Counted from the first letter of the stretch, positions 34,480 to 47,053 are shown. The stretch is 64,000 bases of DNA from Azadirachta indica (GCA_022749755.1 CM040441.1:2670741-2734740), one strand, 5' to 3'. Program-made: numbers and translations. Notes: generated by a model from the letters alone, not told the origin.

Positions 34480-35060
34480 TGTTAGATTGTATACACAATT
34501 GTTGTAATTGATATGAAAAGGTCTCATGTTTGTCATTGTTTGTGTTGCAGGCCACCCTTGAGGCAATATGGCGAAATGTGGTCAATGGCAATAAACAGTT
34601 GGGATTATGTTTCAACGGCATTGATGTCACGTAGTATGTGGCTGGGGACAATGAGGACATGCGTACAAATTGAGAGATAATTGATGTTATTTATATTTCA
34701 GTCACATGTGGGGGTGATCATTGGGTTGCATGTACCGTACAATTTTCGAATCGTCACATCATGGTATATGCCTCGTTGCCTTCATCACACTCAAACACTG
34801 CAATGGAAGGCCATATGAGACCTCTGTGCTGACTACTACCTTATTTTATACGTCATGTTGAGATATATAGGTAAGACTAGAGTTAGGGAACAACATAAAA
34901 CCTCTCACATTTGAACGAAGGATATCGGGCGTGCCAAGACAGCATTTAGGGAGTGGTGATTGTGGGGTGTTCACGTGCAAGTTTATTGAGTTGCTTGGAT
35001 TGGGTTGTTCATTTGACTTTGGCCTTGATCACAGTGTCTTATTAAACATAAGATTGCACT
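34480..35060 (+). pseudogene. Ulp1/C48-like cysteine protease remnant (MULE-associated type)
   Basis: The frame around 34680-34800 reads VIYISVTCGGDHWVACTVQF and NRHIMVYASLPSSHS. After a frameshift, 34925-35020 reads GVPRQHLGSGDCGVFTCKF and IELLGLG. HW (34719-34724) and DCGVF (34958-34972) match the catalytic His and Cys motifs of SUMO-protease-like (Ulp1, C48) domains carried by plant Mutator-like elements. The catalytic Asp that sits 17 residues after the His is Ala here (VYASL for VYDSL), and stops follow. It is convergent with the transposase at 36300-38852. Confidence 0.72.
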
Positions 35061-35089
35061 GGACTTATTTGTAGGCAAGTTATTATAGG

Positions 35090-35670
35090 ATATTGTCAAT
35101 ATGATATATGACAAATATGTGTATATAAAAATATTTATATTTTCACGAAATTAAATTAGTTAAAATAGTGTTACTAGAACATTATCAAGTAAAAAAATAT
35201 TCGAATGATTACATCCCGATGAAGGAAATTAATGAGAGACATAATAGTAATAATATATTTCAACAATTTGTAGAATAATACGACCAATTCACGATAACTA
35301 ACCAATTACATTATAAAAAACAAGTACTCATATTGGGTAACCTTGATTAAAAATACATTACCCTAAAAATTGGACTTAAACAGATATTATAGTACTTGAA
35401 ATGTTTGTATATATGAAATTTTAACGTTGGGCAGCTTGTGTATTGTTGTGCTGTGGGGTTGTTTGTTATTTATTTTTGTAGGGTTAATATTTTGAAGAAA
35501 TATTCTTTTCTTTATATGTATATTTTTTATTTTTTTAGGGTGTTGTGTAATTTGCATAGCGGGGTTTGTGTAATATATCAAGAGTGTTATATGATTTTAT
35601 CTAAAGATATTCTTTTTAGGGGATTATGTAATTAATCATGAGACCTATCTGATGTTTTTAAATTAAAACA
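35090..35670. other. AT-rich spacer
   Basis: No gene. T/G-rich frames at 35387-35635 are low complexity. Confidence 0.4.
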
Positions 35671-35677
35671 ATTTTCA

Positions 35678-35792
35678 GGTACCCCAACTTTCGGGTACTC
35701 AAAAAACGTAAGGTATTCAAAAGTTGGGGTACCTTCTTGGGTCCCATTTTTGGGTACCTATGTTTTTCGAGTACCCGAAAATGGGTGCTTGC
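35678..35792. repeat. Palindromic GGTACC-rich foldback cluster
   Basis: GGTACCCCAACTTT at its left is complementary to AAAGTTGGGGTACC about 55 bp later. TTTCGGGTACTC and GAGTACCCGAAAA, and CCCATTTTTGGGTACC and GTACCCGAAAATGGG, also pair. Several overlapping stem-loops are possible. It lies 0.5 kb beyond the 3' end of the MULE transposase. Confidence 0.65.
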
Positions 35793-35867
35793 CATAATAT
35801 AGTAATAATATGCATTAATAATTATTTTATTATTAAACAATTAACAATATAGTAATAGTAAATTAAT

Positions 35868-35998
35868 AATATAATAATAATAATAATAATAATAATAAAT
35901 GAAAGTAATTATAATATTTAATAATAAAAAAAAATAGTAATAGTTAATAATAATAAAATAAATAAATAATAATAATAATAATTAATAAAAGTAATAAT
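35868..35998. repeat. (TAA)n-rich microsatellite region
   Basis: Runs of AATAAT with interruptions, continuing to about 36000. Confidence 0.85.
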
Positions 35999-36299
35999 AA
36001 TAGTTTTTGGGAATCCAAATTTTCTTATTACTAATTCTTATATTTCTAATCTTGATATTGTAGTAATTAATCAAATAAGTTGTGACACATTGAACTTTTC
36101 AGTAAAAAATTATTATAATTTTAAGATATTCATCTCATGACAATAAAGACTAACAACATGATAATAGTGTTAATTGCAATAGAGTCTTTTAAGCATTAAA
36201 ATTATTTTAATAATACAACATCAATATTTTCATTTATTACAAGATTAATAATAATCTTGACTCTACAAAAAATAAATAATATTGTCATGCTAGTCTAAA

Positions 36300-38852
36300 C
36301 GGATTGGATTCCGACACGTCGCACGATTGTGGCCAACTTTCTTGCAGCGTGAGCATGTTTTTTTTAACCACGTCTTCGCTCATAAATGGAATACGTTGTT
36401 TCCTCGGTCGACCCGTCGGTACCCTCTCTCAAGGCAGTTGAATGATTATATTCTGAACCCATCGAGAACAACCCAATCATGCTAATTACCAACAAGATAT
36501 ATATTCTCTATGTAAGCCAACACAAGTGCGCAATTTGTATAATAGTGGGAGCGAAGGTTGTTATATTATCCTCTAATAAAACGGGTTGCTGCAAGTGCAT
36601 GTGGGCAAGGTAATTGCATTAGATCAAAATGCTGACATGTGCAATTCTTTGCGCGTAAATCCACCACGTCTTCTTGTCCTATGCTTTTCACCTGAAATTC
36701 AAAACTGAAAATAGGGTACATCATTAGTCGTTTTGATTCTACTTCATACTTGTTGACTATGGCTTGAACCCATGGGGAAAGTGTTTATGGTTTATTGATC
36801 GGATCCAATCCAACAATGATACAATTAGGAGCATTCGTGCATCCCTTAATAGTGCATTCATACTCTCGGCTATATTGGTAGTCCGTGCGTTGTATCATCG
36901 CTTTAGAAACTGTGCTCTAACCCATCGATGAAAACCCAGTTTATTCTCTAGGTAGTTTGTCGTTGTTGGATGTATACCCCTTAACTTGTCCATCCGATCA
37001 TTGAACTCAATAAAATGTATAAGCCTTAGTAGTACTGTAATACCCAGTGAAAAACGTCTCTGACTTTTTCTCCCACATTCTAAATTTTTCCTTGATGTTT
37101 CTATAAATATGATAAGTACAAAACCTGTGATATACATCAAGGAAGACTGTAGCTATGCCTTTCTCAATACTGTTGTGTCGATCCGAAACAAAAACCAAAT
37201 CTGATGTTGGGCCAATTGCTTTACGGAGTTTTGATAAAAACCATTCCCAAGATGTGTGGTTCACATATTTCTAAATGCCATATGATATATGTGATTGTTT
37301 TCGTCGACAGCAGTTGCCAAAAACAAAGTCCCCTAATAGTTCTCCTTTAAAAAGGTACCATCAAGAGTAATTCCCGAATGAATGGCTCCACGAAACCCTT
37401 GGATAGGTGTATCAAAGGCTACAAAGAAATACAAGAAATGATCCTCATCGTCTTTTTCGATATGTGTGATTGTTTATGGGTTTATCTCTTGTAACATGTG
37501 ACAAAGTCGAGAAAGTGCCTTAAATGACTCAACTGGGTCTTCATTTACTAATTGACACACTTCTTTTGCCAACCATGCCTTTCTATAAAATACAAACACC
37601 CCATAATCATTATGTATGTTATCTCAAATATTTCTGGTGTGTAAATTCTGCTAGGGTCTTGGAATTCGCTCAAGACCTGTTCACCAATTAGCCGGTTACT
37701 AACTTGTCGATGGTCATCTTGCATTTGATCACTTCGGCATATGTGCACACCCATAATTCGTGTGACACGGAAGTACCCATTATTTCCATCATTATTTACA
37801 ACACGCATCTGCCACTTACATCTATCTACAATGCATTTTGCCTCAAAACATGTCGTTGTTGATCGAAGAATGATGAACTGAAAATGCCTCCTCAACACTA
37901 TAATACTCAAATAATGTTGTAACTCTTTCTTTGTTCTAAAAATCTACCCCATATGGACATTACCATCTATTGAACTCAACATAACATCTGGGAACATAGT
38001 AAATGCCGTTGGGATGAAAAGGAATAATACGGGTAGGAGCTAAACCCCTCATCGTATTATCTTCATAGGCCATTGATCTATTGGTCACTGCCTTGCCATT
38101 AACATCCTCTCCTGTAATGACATCCTCATCACAATAATTCATTCGACTTCCTTCCTCGTAATAATATGTTCTTTGCATAGACGGTTGATTGTCAAAATAG
38201 TCATGTGTAGGATCTTCATTATATGAGGGCGGTGAACATACACCATAATTAACCAGCCCTTCATGACGAGGTATTAAAAGATAAGATACCTATTCAGAGT
38301 GGAATTCACTGTTATCTTAAGAATTTTGTATGTTATCTCCTAACATGTTATGGTCAAATAGTGTACAAGTTGGTAGGTATATATTATTAAAGGGATTACT
38401 GCCCCTAGAAGAGACAAATGAATATGCTTGATTCTTAAATTATATTTTCAAAGGTAGTAGGCTGCGTCATTTTAGGTTCTTCAGATTCTGTGACTTCTGC
38501 TCCAACAATGCGGTCCAAAAGTTATATACAACGGAGTCGAACTACCCAATCGAGAGCCATTGGCATTAAACAAATGCACCAAAGACAAAAAATCATGGTC
38601 CTCAATTATATTAGCTAGAATAGGTGCAGTGGACAAGTCACCATACTCTTTATACTTCGCCTTTATACAAAATTTGAATTCTTTTCGATTTATCCAAAAC
38701 TGGGTATATATCATGTTTGCTAGATTTTGGTAGTTAGAATTTCTTGTTATAGTAATAAATCGAACTATTCCACCAACATGATTCTGAATGCTATCGTCAA
38801 ATATTTCCCACGAAGTGTTATAGTGAACAGAAAAAGTTACTAAATCTTCCAC
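36300..38852 (-). pseudogene. Mutator-like (MULE) transposase, decayed
   Basis: The N-terminal MULE-type region is at 38852-38481 (MEDLVTFSVHYNTSWEIFDD, TQFWINRKEFKFCIKAKYKE). The MuDR DNA-binding zinc region is at 37910-37548 (FEAKCIVDRCKWQMRVVNND, TRIMGVHICRSDQM). The DDE core is at about 37440-37007: ITLDGTFLKENY, a stop, GTLFLATAVDENNHIYHMAF, SWEWFLSKLRKAIGP, then LVFVSDRHNSIEKGI with the second Asp. The SWIM finger CTCQHFDLMQLPCPH lies at about 36586-36640, and the zinc knuckle CSRCKKVGHNRATC (CX2CX4HX4C) at about 36312-36353. Order and spacing are those of a full autonomous MULE transposase. Several frameshifts and stops inactivate it. Confidence 0.9.
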
Positions 38853-38944
38853 ACCTGTATAAATACATAAGAATCCAATATTATTATAATATAAAAATAC
38901 ACCTAAAACATTTAATGCTTACTTACCCATTATTTTTCCTAATA

Positions 38945-39395
38945 CCGTTTTTCGGGTAAGGCAAAACTTTTCGGGTAAGGCTAAATTTTGCCTTACCCAA
39001 CAAGTGATTATCTTACCCAAAAACAAATTTGGCCTTACCCGAAAACCATTTTTCAGGAAGGCCAAATTTTGCCTTATCCAACAAGTTGCTGTCTTACCAA
39101 AAAAAAAAACAAATTTGCCCTTATCTGAAAATCACTTTTCGGGTAAGGCCAAATTTTGCCTTACCTAACAAGTGGTTGTCTTACTCAAAAACTACTTTTT
39201 AAATAAGGGCATATTTTACCTTACCTTAAAACCATTTTTTAGGTAAAACCATATTTTTCCTTACTCAAAAAGTGGTTGCCTTATCCAAAACCTACTTTTA
39301 AGGTAAGGACAAATTTTATCTTATCCACAAAATGCTTTTGGGGTAAGGCAAAATTTGACTTTACCCAAAAAGTGGCTTTGGGTAAAAGAACTAGT
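38945..39395. repeat. Array of self-complementary GGGTAAGGC/GCCTTACCC units
   Basis: About seven diverged units share TTTTCGGGTAAGGC-CAAATTTT-GCCTTACCCAACAAGTGG. Each is itself a near-palindrome. Unit starts lie near 38970, 39051, 39136, 39197, 39235, 39296 and 39335. The array begins about 90 bp upstream of the transposase N-terminus, so it probably covers its promoter or the subterminal part of the MULE. Confidence 0.8.
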
Positions 39396-39399
39396 GACC

Positions 39400-41430
39400 C
39401 AAAATTAGTAACATTTTTATATCCTCAAATCAATCCTTTTCTTTGTATTCATACAATAATCAGTTAAGTTAATTTAAATATTAAATCTATTACTTTCTAC
39501 TATATAAATAAGATTGAATTATAAATCCTAATTTAAGGATGGATTGAATATTTGTAATTTACACATAAAACACATACCTATATGGTGAAATAAATTGCTT
39601 AATGTAGGTGTCCAACACTTTGTCGTCAAAATTACATTATTGCCATACCGTTGACTGCCGTTGTTAGTAAGAGATGTAAGTTTGAGATAAGAAAAGTTTA
39701 AGTTTATGAGAGTTCGAATTCGTCAAAATATAGAGTAATAACAAAAGGAAAAAAAATGACTTTCGTAAAAATAAAATGAAAGTGGGTTACTGAGAGCAAT
39801 TTAAATCGAAAAATATACTTTGGACTATATTAGTAAAATTTTTTTATAAAAGACTATTTATATAAATTCGAAAAAATTTAAGATTATTTTGAGAATTTCC
39901 TTCCAATAAAGAAGAATGAAATTTGATTAAGTTTAAAGTAGCTATTAAAGTGCATAGAGAAAGGTTTTTCCTTTGTTTAATTCTTTCAAATCGTCATCAT
40001 TTCAATGGTCACTTTAACGTCATTTGTTAAACTAGTTACATCTGATAAATGTATATCAAAAATACCTGATACATTTTCCAAAGTATCAAAGTTGTGTCAA
40101 TAAATACAACTAAAGTAAAATGTGTCATGCAATAGTCAAGAATTTATGATACCTAAATTAACCATCAATACTCTTTTGCCAAGATAATCCTTTTTCTTGT
40201 AGTTTATTTCAATTAGTTTGCTTAGTTAGTCATATCTTACAAACTTATTTTATTCAATAGAAAATTTGTGATAGATACTTTTCGTGCCGAGCTTACAAAA
40301 TTTAAGTGTTATTATTTCTCATACAAATTATACATTTTTTTATTTTTTTTTTTTATTTTAATCTCTTTTCTTTTCCTATTATTTTTCATTTAATGTTAAA
40401 GGATTTTTCTTATCCATTTCTTTAATTTTACTGAAAATTACTTAAAATATAATTAAAATATTAGTGGAAACTAAATTTATTTATTTTTATAATTTTATTT
40501 AAGATAATAGATTTCTTTTGTTATGTTATACCGGCATATATAGTTTTCTACTAATAGATAACAATATGACTGGAACATTTCAATTTTTATTGTTTAGGAA
40601 GAGATGCAACTGATTTTCTCACAGATAATACCAATAAATGTTGTCCAATATTTTAGTGACAAATAAAATAAAAATAATAATATTACTGAGGAATTACATT
40701 TATTTTTATAAATTTTTTTAGTTACAGCACATTTTATTAAGTTAATATTTACACTACAAAATTATTATTTAAGTAACAATAATGATAACAATGAATAATC
40801 ATATGACAATTATAACAGTAACAAATTGAATAATTAAATTATTATTATTTTAGGATTATTATTAACCTATAAACTACTAATGCTTAATTGATAAATTTAT
40901 ATACTTTATTTTAGATTGTAATTCATCAATGATGACATATCAATTATCTCCATTTTGTATTTAAATCAATTTTTAATATGTTATTGTAAGAATCTACTAT
41001 TTTACAGATGTAACTTTATTTTCTATAGAAACAAATTTTTTTAAAAAAATTTCTCTGTGAGATTTTCTTTTTTTTTTTTAAGTAAAAAGATATTTTTAAA
41101 AACATTAGTAAGAATAATGGCAAATGAGCAATGCAAAGGAAAAGCGTAATAATTCAATTAAATAAAGTTACCTATGATCATATTTGTAGCTACCAATTAC
41201 TAGTACTACCCATGATTAACATGACAAACCATGCACCATTAACACTAAAAAAAAAAATACAATAATGAAAAATCACTAAACATGTTTTCCTAAACTAATG
41301 GGGTTTTCAAGAATGTGCCCAATATTATTACTTAAGAATAGGAAATAAACTGAATGTTAACTATACTGGCAAATAAGAATATGCCTCCTAAATCATATAA
41401 TTTCATAACATTATACTCTTAAACTGAATG
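39400..41430. other. AT-rich intergenic region
   Basis: No recognisable gene or element end. Poly-T runs lie at about 40335-40355 and 41070. Confidence 0.45.
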
Positions 41431-41435
41431 TTTTC

Positions 41436-42430
41436 AAACATCGGTTTCAAGAAAAAAAGAGCAAACACCCTCCCTCAAATCTTAATTCTTCCAATTGCAA
41501 ATGCCAAGGAGCTTCTTAAGCTTCGAAATAATGCTAATTGTAGGGCTGGGCTTGGTAAATATATCAACAGCTTAATCTTTACTTTTCAAGTAAGTCAATT
41601 GCTCCATCCTATACCAAATTACGCAATAAATAATACCTTACGTCTGTATAATTGCTTCGTTCATGTAACATCGGATTTTTGGAGAGTTTTATTGCTGAAC
41701 TATTGTCACAATAGGCTGTTTTTCTTTTATGACCATGAAACATTACCTGAACCCATCATTAAAAAGATAACTAGAAGTGCTTTTTCTGTCATTAGGATCT
41801 CCAACATAACCACTATCTATGAAGCAAATAAATATGACTTTTCTCTTTGTTTGTAGAAGAATATAAAATCAGTTGTACCATATCTACAACTTCTTTTGGC
41901 AACTAAAAATAACATCACAGCTTATTATGATTTTCTTAGTGTTATGATTGGTAACATGTAAGCTTTTTGATTGATCACTAACACCAAAGAAAATACATTT
42001 TTTTCCCTTTGTCATCCAGATTTTCCTCATTGCATTTGGAATGCGGGCATATGTGATGCACACAAAAATTTTGATGTGATCAATGGTTGGTCTACGACTG
42101 CTCTATAAATTGAATCAAGAATTGCCCAAACCGAAAGCTCTAGAAATTCTCTTCATCGAACGAAAAATCACTTTTACAAGGATAGGTTTTGCTTCTAAAT
42201 TGAATCAAGAATGTTTAACGGAATGATGGATCCACAGTATATTAAATATATCTAAATTAAACACACCTAGTGCTAAAGCTGAAGTCTTCTTGATCACCCA
42301 TTGACCCCGTCCAGGTAATTACAACTCACGCGCACAAGAAAATCTATCACTGGACAAAAGATGAGAGTTCCCTGCAAGTATCTTAATATTTGTTTGACAA
42401 TCCGTATATCATAGCCTTGGTGGGTGCTTC
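41436..42430 (-). pseudogene. Ty1/copia RT-end and RNase H remnant
   Basis: Minus-strand blocks in order are DIRIVKQILRYLQGTLIFCP (about 42420-42350, family VKRILRYLKGT), then LDGVNG. At 41860-41440: GDPNDRKSTSSYLF, KKNSL/KEKQPIVTI, LTYLKSKD followed by AVDIFTKPSP, and ISKLKKLLGIC. It ends LREGV before a purine tract (GAGGGAGGGTGT). Frameshifts and stops are frequent. It is head-to-head with the plus-strand copia remnant at 42836. Confidence 0.8.
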
Positions 42431-42835
42431 AAATATCCAGCCTTGTAAATGTGAGGTATTGTAGACTTCTGACAAGGCTATGATATACCGTTGCGTTTAC
42501 AAGATCATTGTCATCTGGAAAAAGGGTCATTTTAACAGCCATAGGTGTGTTTATCGTGGAGCAATTTTATGTGTTTGCTCGAGTCAAAATATCTTTTGTG
42601 TATTTGGCCTGAGAGAGAAAAATTCCTTTATTGAAGGGTTTTACTTCTGTACTGAGGAAGTATTGTAGTTGACCAAGGTCAATATTTCCACAATTGAGTT
42701 TGTACAATCTTCAACCCAAATCGAAACAATTACTCATCCTTTGCTTACTCAAAGCAAACTAAAGAAAATCCTATCTTGGCCTTGTAAATCAGCCATCATA
42801 AAGAACCCAAAACTCTTTGAATAGCACTCAAGAAC

Positions 42836-43735
42836 ATGTTACGGGTCATAGCAATGAAAGAACTTCAAGCGCTTCATCATAATCAAATTGGACCTTGGTT
42901 CTTTGTGAGGCAGGAAGAAATATCATACGATCCAAATAGGTTTATCATAGGCTCTATCAATCGCTTTAAAGCAAGATTAGTTGCTAAAGGCTTCATGCAA
43001 GTACTTGGGATTGACTTCGATGAGACCTTTAGTCCAGTCATTAAACCTACCACTATTAGACTTGTTCTCGCCATTGTTGTACACTCAATATGGACAATGA
43101 AACAATTAGACGTTTGTAATGCCTTCCTACATGGCAACCTGACTGAGACAATTTATATAGAACAACCTCCTGGCTTCCAAGAGTCTATCCATCCAAGTCA
43201 TGTCTATAAACTACAAAAGGCACCCTATGGCTTAAAGCATGGTTTGAATGTCTTTCCAATGCTTTAATAGGCCTTACTTTCCATGGTAACAAACCTGACA
43301 CCTCTTTCTTTATTCTTAATAGAAATCCTACAATTATTTTTTTATTAATTTGTGTTGATGATGTTATTATCATAGGTAACAATGACATTGCCATCGACTC
43401 TATCATCAACACACTCGGTGACATATTTGTTGCAAGAAATTGGCATTCCACTTCCAAAAACACCACTCCTCCTTTGTGGCAATATGAGTGCCATTCATAT
43501 CACAAGAAATCTGGTTTTTCACGACCCAAAAGAACACATAGAACTTGATGTTCATTTTGTATGGGAAAAAGTAGTTCAAGGCTCCCTTTTGACATAGCAT
43601 ATTCCTGCACATCTTCAAATAGCTGATACAATCACAAGCCATTAGCCAAATAACCCTTTCTATCCTTACGATACACATTGGGCGTGCATCACATGACATT
43701 GCCCACCTTTAGGCTAATAAGAAAAGATATCAAAA
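42836..43735 (+). pseudogene. Ty1/copia reverse transcriptase-RNase H remnant with internal deletion
   Basis: The RT start is well preserved: [57 protein letters not shown] and PPGFQ, then KAPYGLKH. After frameshifts the catalytic CVDDV is at 43351-43365. Near 43430 the text jumps from GNNDIAIDSIINTLG to LLQEIGIPLPKTPLLLCGN and MSAIHITRN in RNase H, then HIELDVHFVWEKVVQGSLLT. The RT C-terminus and half of RNase H are therefore deleted. It ends with the GVHHMTLPTFRL tail. Confidence 0.85.
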
Positions 43736-43737
43736 GG

Positions 43738-43860
43738 AGAAATTATGATTTTCTTGTCTCATTGACTCTAGTTAATAAAAGGAAAATCATCATCATAAAA
43801 GGAAAAATCATCATAATGTTCTATGTCTCATTGACTCTAGTTAATAAAGAAAAAAATCAA
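43738..43860 (+). repeat. Short tandem duplication after the copia remnant
   Basis: TCTCATTGACTCTAGTTAAT occurs at about 43758 and again at about 43827. Between them is a doubled ATCATCAT-AAAAGGAAAA block. Confidence 0.7.
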
Positions 43861-43939
43861 TCAAGAAATGATCAACAGCTAGAATATCTCCAATGGCTAG
43901 AAGATCAATCTCTCTTTAGAAAAAACAATTCCTTATAAC

Positions 43940-45960
43940 ATTCCTTATCAAACTTTTCTTTAGAATTTTGATTATTAGTGAAGGCTACTTCTATGAATGA
44001 TTCCAAAATTGTATGCAGTTATTATGATGATGTTGGCCATATAAGTTTTCCATGCCCCATTAACAAAAATGCATATATAGTGTTAAAAAAATTTTGATTG
44101 CGAAAGGAACCAAAACTAACACTCAAGGACCTAAAGCCTTTTGGGTACTAAAGTGCAAAACTTGAATATTTTTGTAGGTAACACAATTAGGAAATAATGG
44201 GCAGTTCCTTGATAAGGACTTGTTGTGGGAAGAGAAATACTTAATGAAATGCACTATGACATATGCTTGCCAAACAAAACAATGTATCACACAAACCTCA
44301 ATACCTGAATAGGCAAGTTTGTTATAAGGTCAAATAAATCCGTTACCACGTAATGGATTATACATTGTGGGTTGCATTAACAAAATTTTAGAGTTATCAT
44401 AAGATGACGACACCAAGTGTAAACCTAACAGCCCTAATCTAACTTAGAGCAAGATTGCTGTTAGAAGAGTTAAAAGTATTTTGAGTAGCTAAAAGTCATT
44501 TTAAGTGTTTGGTAAAAATTTTTCATAATGACTTTTGACAAAATTACCTTATTTTACAATAGGTTTTAGAAAATAAAAAAGGAGTTGCTTTCGAAACAGA
44601 TTTTGGAAAGCAATTTTATTTGTAAACATAATACCAAATATACCCATTTAAAATTAGAAAAACCCAAAATTATCCCTAAAACAATTATTAAATTTTAACT
44701 TTAATTAGGAAATGAAATTATTAAAATCAAAATATTTTTTCTTTTTATTGCTTTTTTATTTTTTTGAAAATATGATTAAAATTGTTATATTTTCTGCTAT
44801 AAATTATTTCAAAGTGTTATGTGTGTATATAAACAAACACTTAGTTAAAATTAAATTTCATTTATTAGTACTATTAAATATGTACATTTTGGTAATTATG
44901 ATTACTGCAATATTTTAACAATAAAATTTATGAAACAGACAAAACTGTTTTTGAAATTTATGGCATTTTTAAAAATACAATTTTCTAAATAGTAAATGGA
45001 TTTTGTTCAACATTAATTCTTTATACAGCATACTAAAATTATCTTATTTTAAAATCTATAACAATCTCAAACTAATCCTAAATATCTTCAAACAAATTTA
45101 TTAAAATAATATATTTTCACCTTTAATTCTTCGAAACTGTACATTTTAAAATTAAGATAATAATTTGTAAATTACAGTAGACATAGGTTGATCAAAATAT
45201 TTTAGAATTTTGAAACATCAAAAATAAATTTAATTACATTTTAACTTTTGAAAATCAAGCTTCTTTCTAACAATCTTCAATATTTGCATTTAAACAACTG
45301 AAAAATTTATACTATAATTTTCACTATCAATAACTATCAGCATAAAATATAAAATAATTAATTGAGGCTTTAATATTCTTTTGAAAGATTGAAATAAATT
45401 TAAATAAATTTTATTGTAGATCATGCAAATATGTCAAAAATGTATTTAAAAACTTAATGTCCTTGAAGTAAATTTTTAGGTAATTATGAACGTAAGTATA
45501 CATAAACATTTTATTTACTGTTGCAAATTTAATTTTATCCAACACTTTGAAAAGATCAAAATGTATCTAATGATATTTAGGGCCCATTTGAATTAAATAC
45601 AATTCTCAATTTTTTAAAAATAAATATTGAAAGCACATGTTTGATAACAATATTTTGAAAAGCTGTTGAAAGAATATTAAAGAAAAATGTGTTTGGTGAT
45701 CTTATGATAAATTTATTTTAAGAAATTATTGTAAAAATTATTTTAAAATGCAGTGTAAATAAAAAAGAAAGGAAAATTATTGTTTTAAGAGTTTTTAGTT
45801 TTTTTTCTAAACTCTATCTACTACAATCCAATTATAACTAAACTCTATAATCCAGTTATAACTCTCTTTTTACTTTCTCATGTGTTTCTATTTTTTCTCT
45901 CCTCTCTGTTATGAACTCTTTCTTTTTCAAAACATAAAACTTTTCTTTGATATCAAAAGA
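43940..45960. other. AT-rich intergenic region with MITE-like fragments
   Basis: 44445-44690 (GAAGAGTTAAAAGTATTTTG, AAGTGTTTGGTAAAAATTTT) and 45580-45790 (TAGGGCCCATTTGAATTAAA, AAAGCTGTTGAAAGAA) resemble the ends of hAT-type MITEs. I could not define terminal repeats. No gene is seen. Confidence 0.35.
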
Positions 45961-45964
45961 AGAA

Positions 45965-46725
45965 GGACGAAACATTGTTTCTTGTTCGATAATTACCGTA
46001 AAAATGAAAATGCCTTTTTAAAAGTTAAAAAAAAAAATGAAATTTGGAAGAATTTTTCCTGCTTGTTTAAACATCATTGTTTAAGAACACAAAATTGGGT
46101 TCATATATAATCTTTGATTAATTTTAACGTTATCTTTTATAATTTGCTATTCATAATTAAGAATAAACATTTGTTGATAATTAATTCATAACGGGTATTA
46201 TGTGGATGAGTTGATTGTTTTTTATGAACCATTCACATCTGTAGGTTTTATTTTACATTCGTGATATATATAATTCGCTGTTTAATAAAATTACTGCTGA
46301 AGCAAATGGAAAACATGTTCTCAAATATTGTGCTGCACATTTATTTTAAATTTTAAATTATGTTTTAAATAATATGTGCGAATCATTTTCAAAATCAAAA
46401 TTTTAAAATTACGATTCAGTATTTTAATTTTGAAAACTATTTTTGAAGAATAAATTAAACAAATTCTTTGTTTCTCGGATCAATTAAAATTTTGAATCAC
46501 GTAAATTGCTTTTTCATATTCTAAAATTTTTGTGTAAATAAATCATTTAGAAAAAATCATATCTTTTATTTTGATTAAAGTCTATATCTAGTTTTCTGCA
46601 AATTATAGTAATACGCTTATTTTAAACTTAATATATATATTTATATATATAACTTGTTTCATGTAAAAGTTGAACATATTCTCTATAAATATGGATTTGT
46701 GGACCAGTGATGTTGACTATTTTCT
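45965..46725 (+). repeat. Long direct repeat, left copy (upstream of the ECA1-like gene)
   Basis: It aligns with 49515-50310 in the same orientation across its whole length. Shared landmarks include TTGGAAGAAT, TTGGGTTCAT, TTGATTAATTT, TTGATAATTA, AAAACATGTT, AAATATTGTGC, ATCATTTTCAAAAT, ATTTTGATTAAA, TTTTCTGCAAATTAT/TTTTTTGCAAATTAT and TTTCATGTAAAA. It ends about 320 bp before the TATA box of the intact gene. Confidence 0.82.
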
Positions 46726-47044
46726 AAGTTTAACCCAACAATTTTGTTTATTTTTTATTGTTCACTAATAGTAAAGATAAATAGAACTTTAATAACTATT
46801 TCTAGATGAATTTGACAATAATAATTTTGGTACCTTAGGTCATAAAAACTTATTACATATTTGGCTAGTGAAAAAGGAAATGCCAAAATGAATCCTTAAG
46901 CACAAAGTTTTAAATTTAGTGCGTTTAATTCACGAAAGAAATAACATCTTTTAACATTCTTAACTTCAAATAAATGAAATTAATAAAAATATCACCTACC
47001 AAGTTATAATACGTTTTAAAATCGTAAAACATCGATATGTCATC

Positions 47045-47053
47045 ATATAAAAG
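47045..47053 (+). promoter_or_regulatory. TATA box of the ECA1/prolamin-like gene
   Basis: ATATAAAAG lies 87 bp upstream of the start codon. That would put transcription start near 47077 with a 5' leader of about 55 nt. It is the only good TATA match in the preceding 150 bp. Confidence 0.55.

Noticed and set aside
35868..35998. CRISPR-like or regulatory array
   Set aside because: It is a TAA microsatellite with no spacer structure; the window is plant nuclear DNA.
44445..45790. Defined MITEs
   Set aside because: End-like GGGCCC and GTTTGGTAAAA words are present, but terminal inverted repeats and target duplications could not be established, so they are noted only inside the spacer entry.
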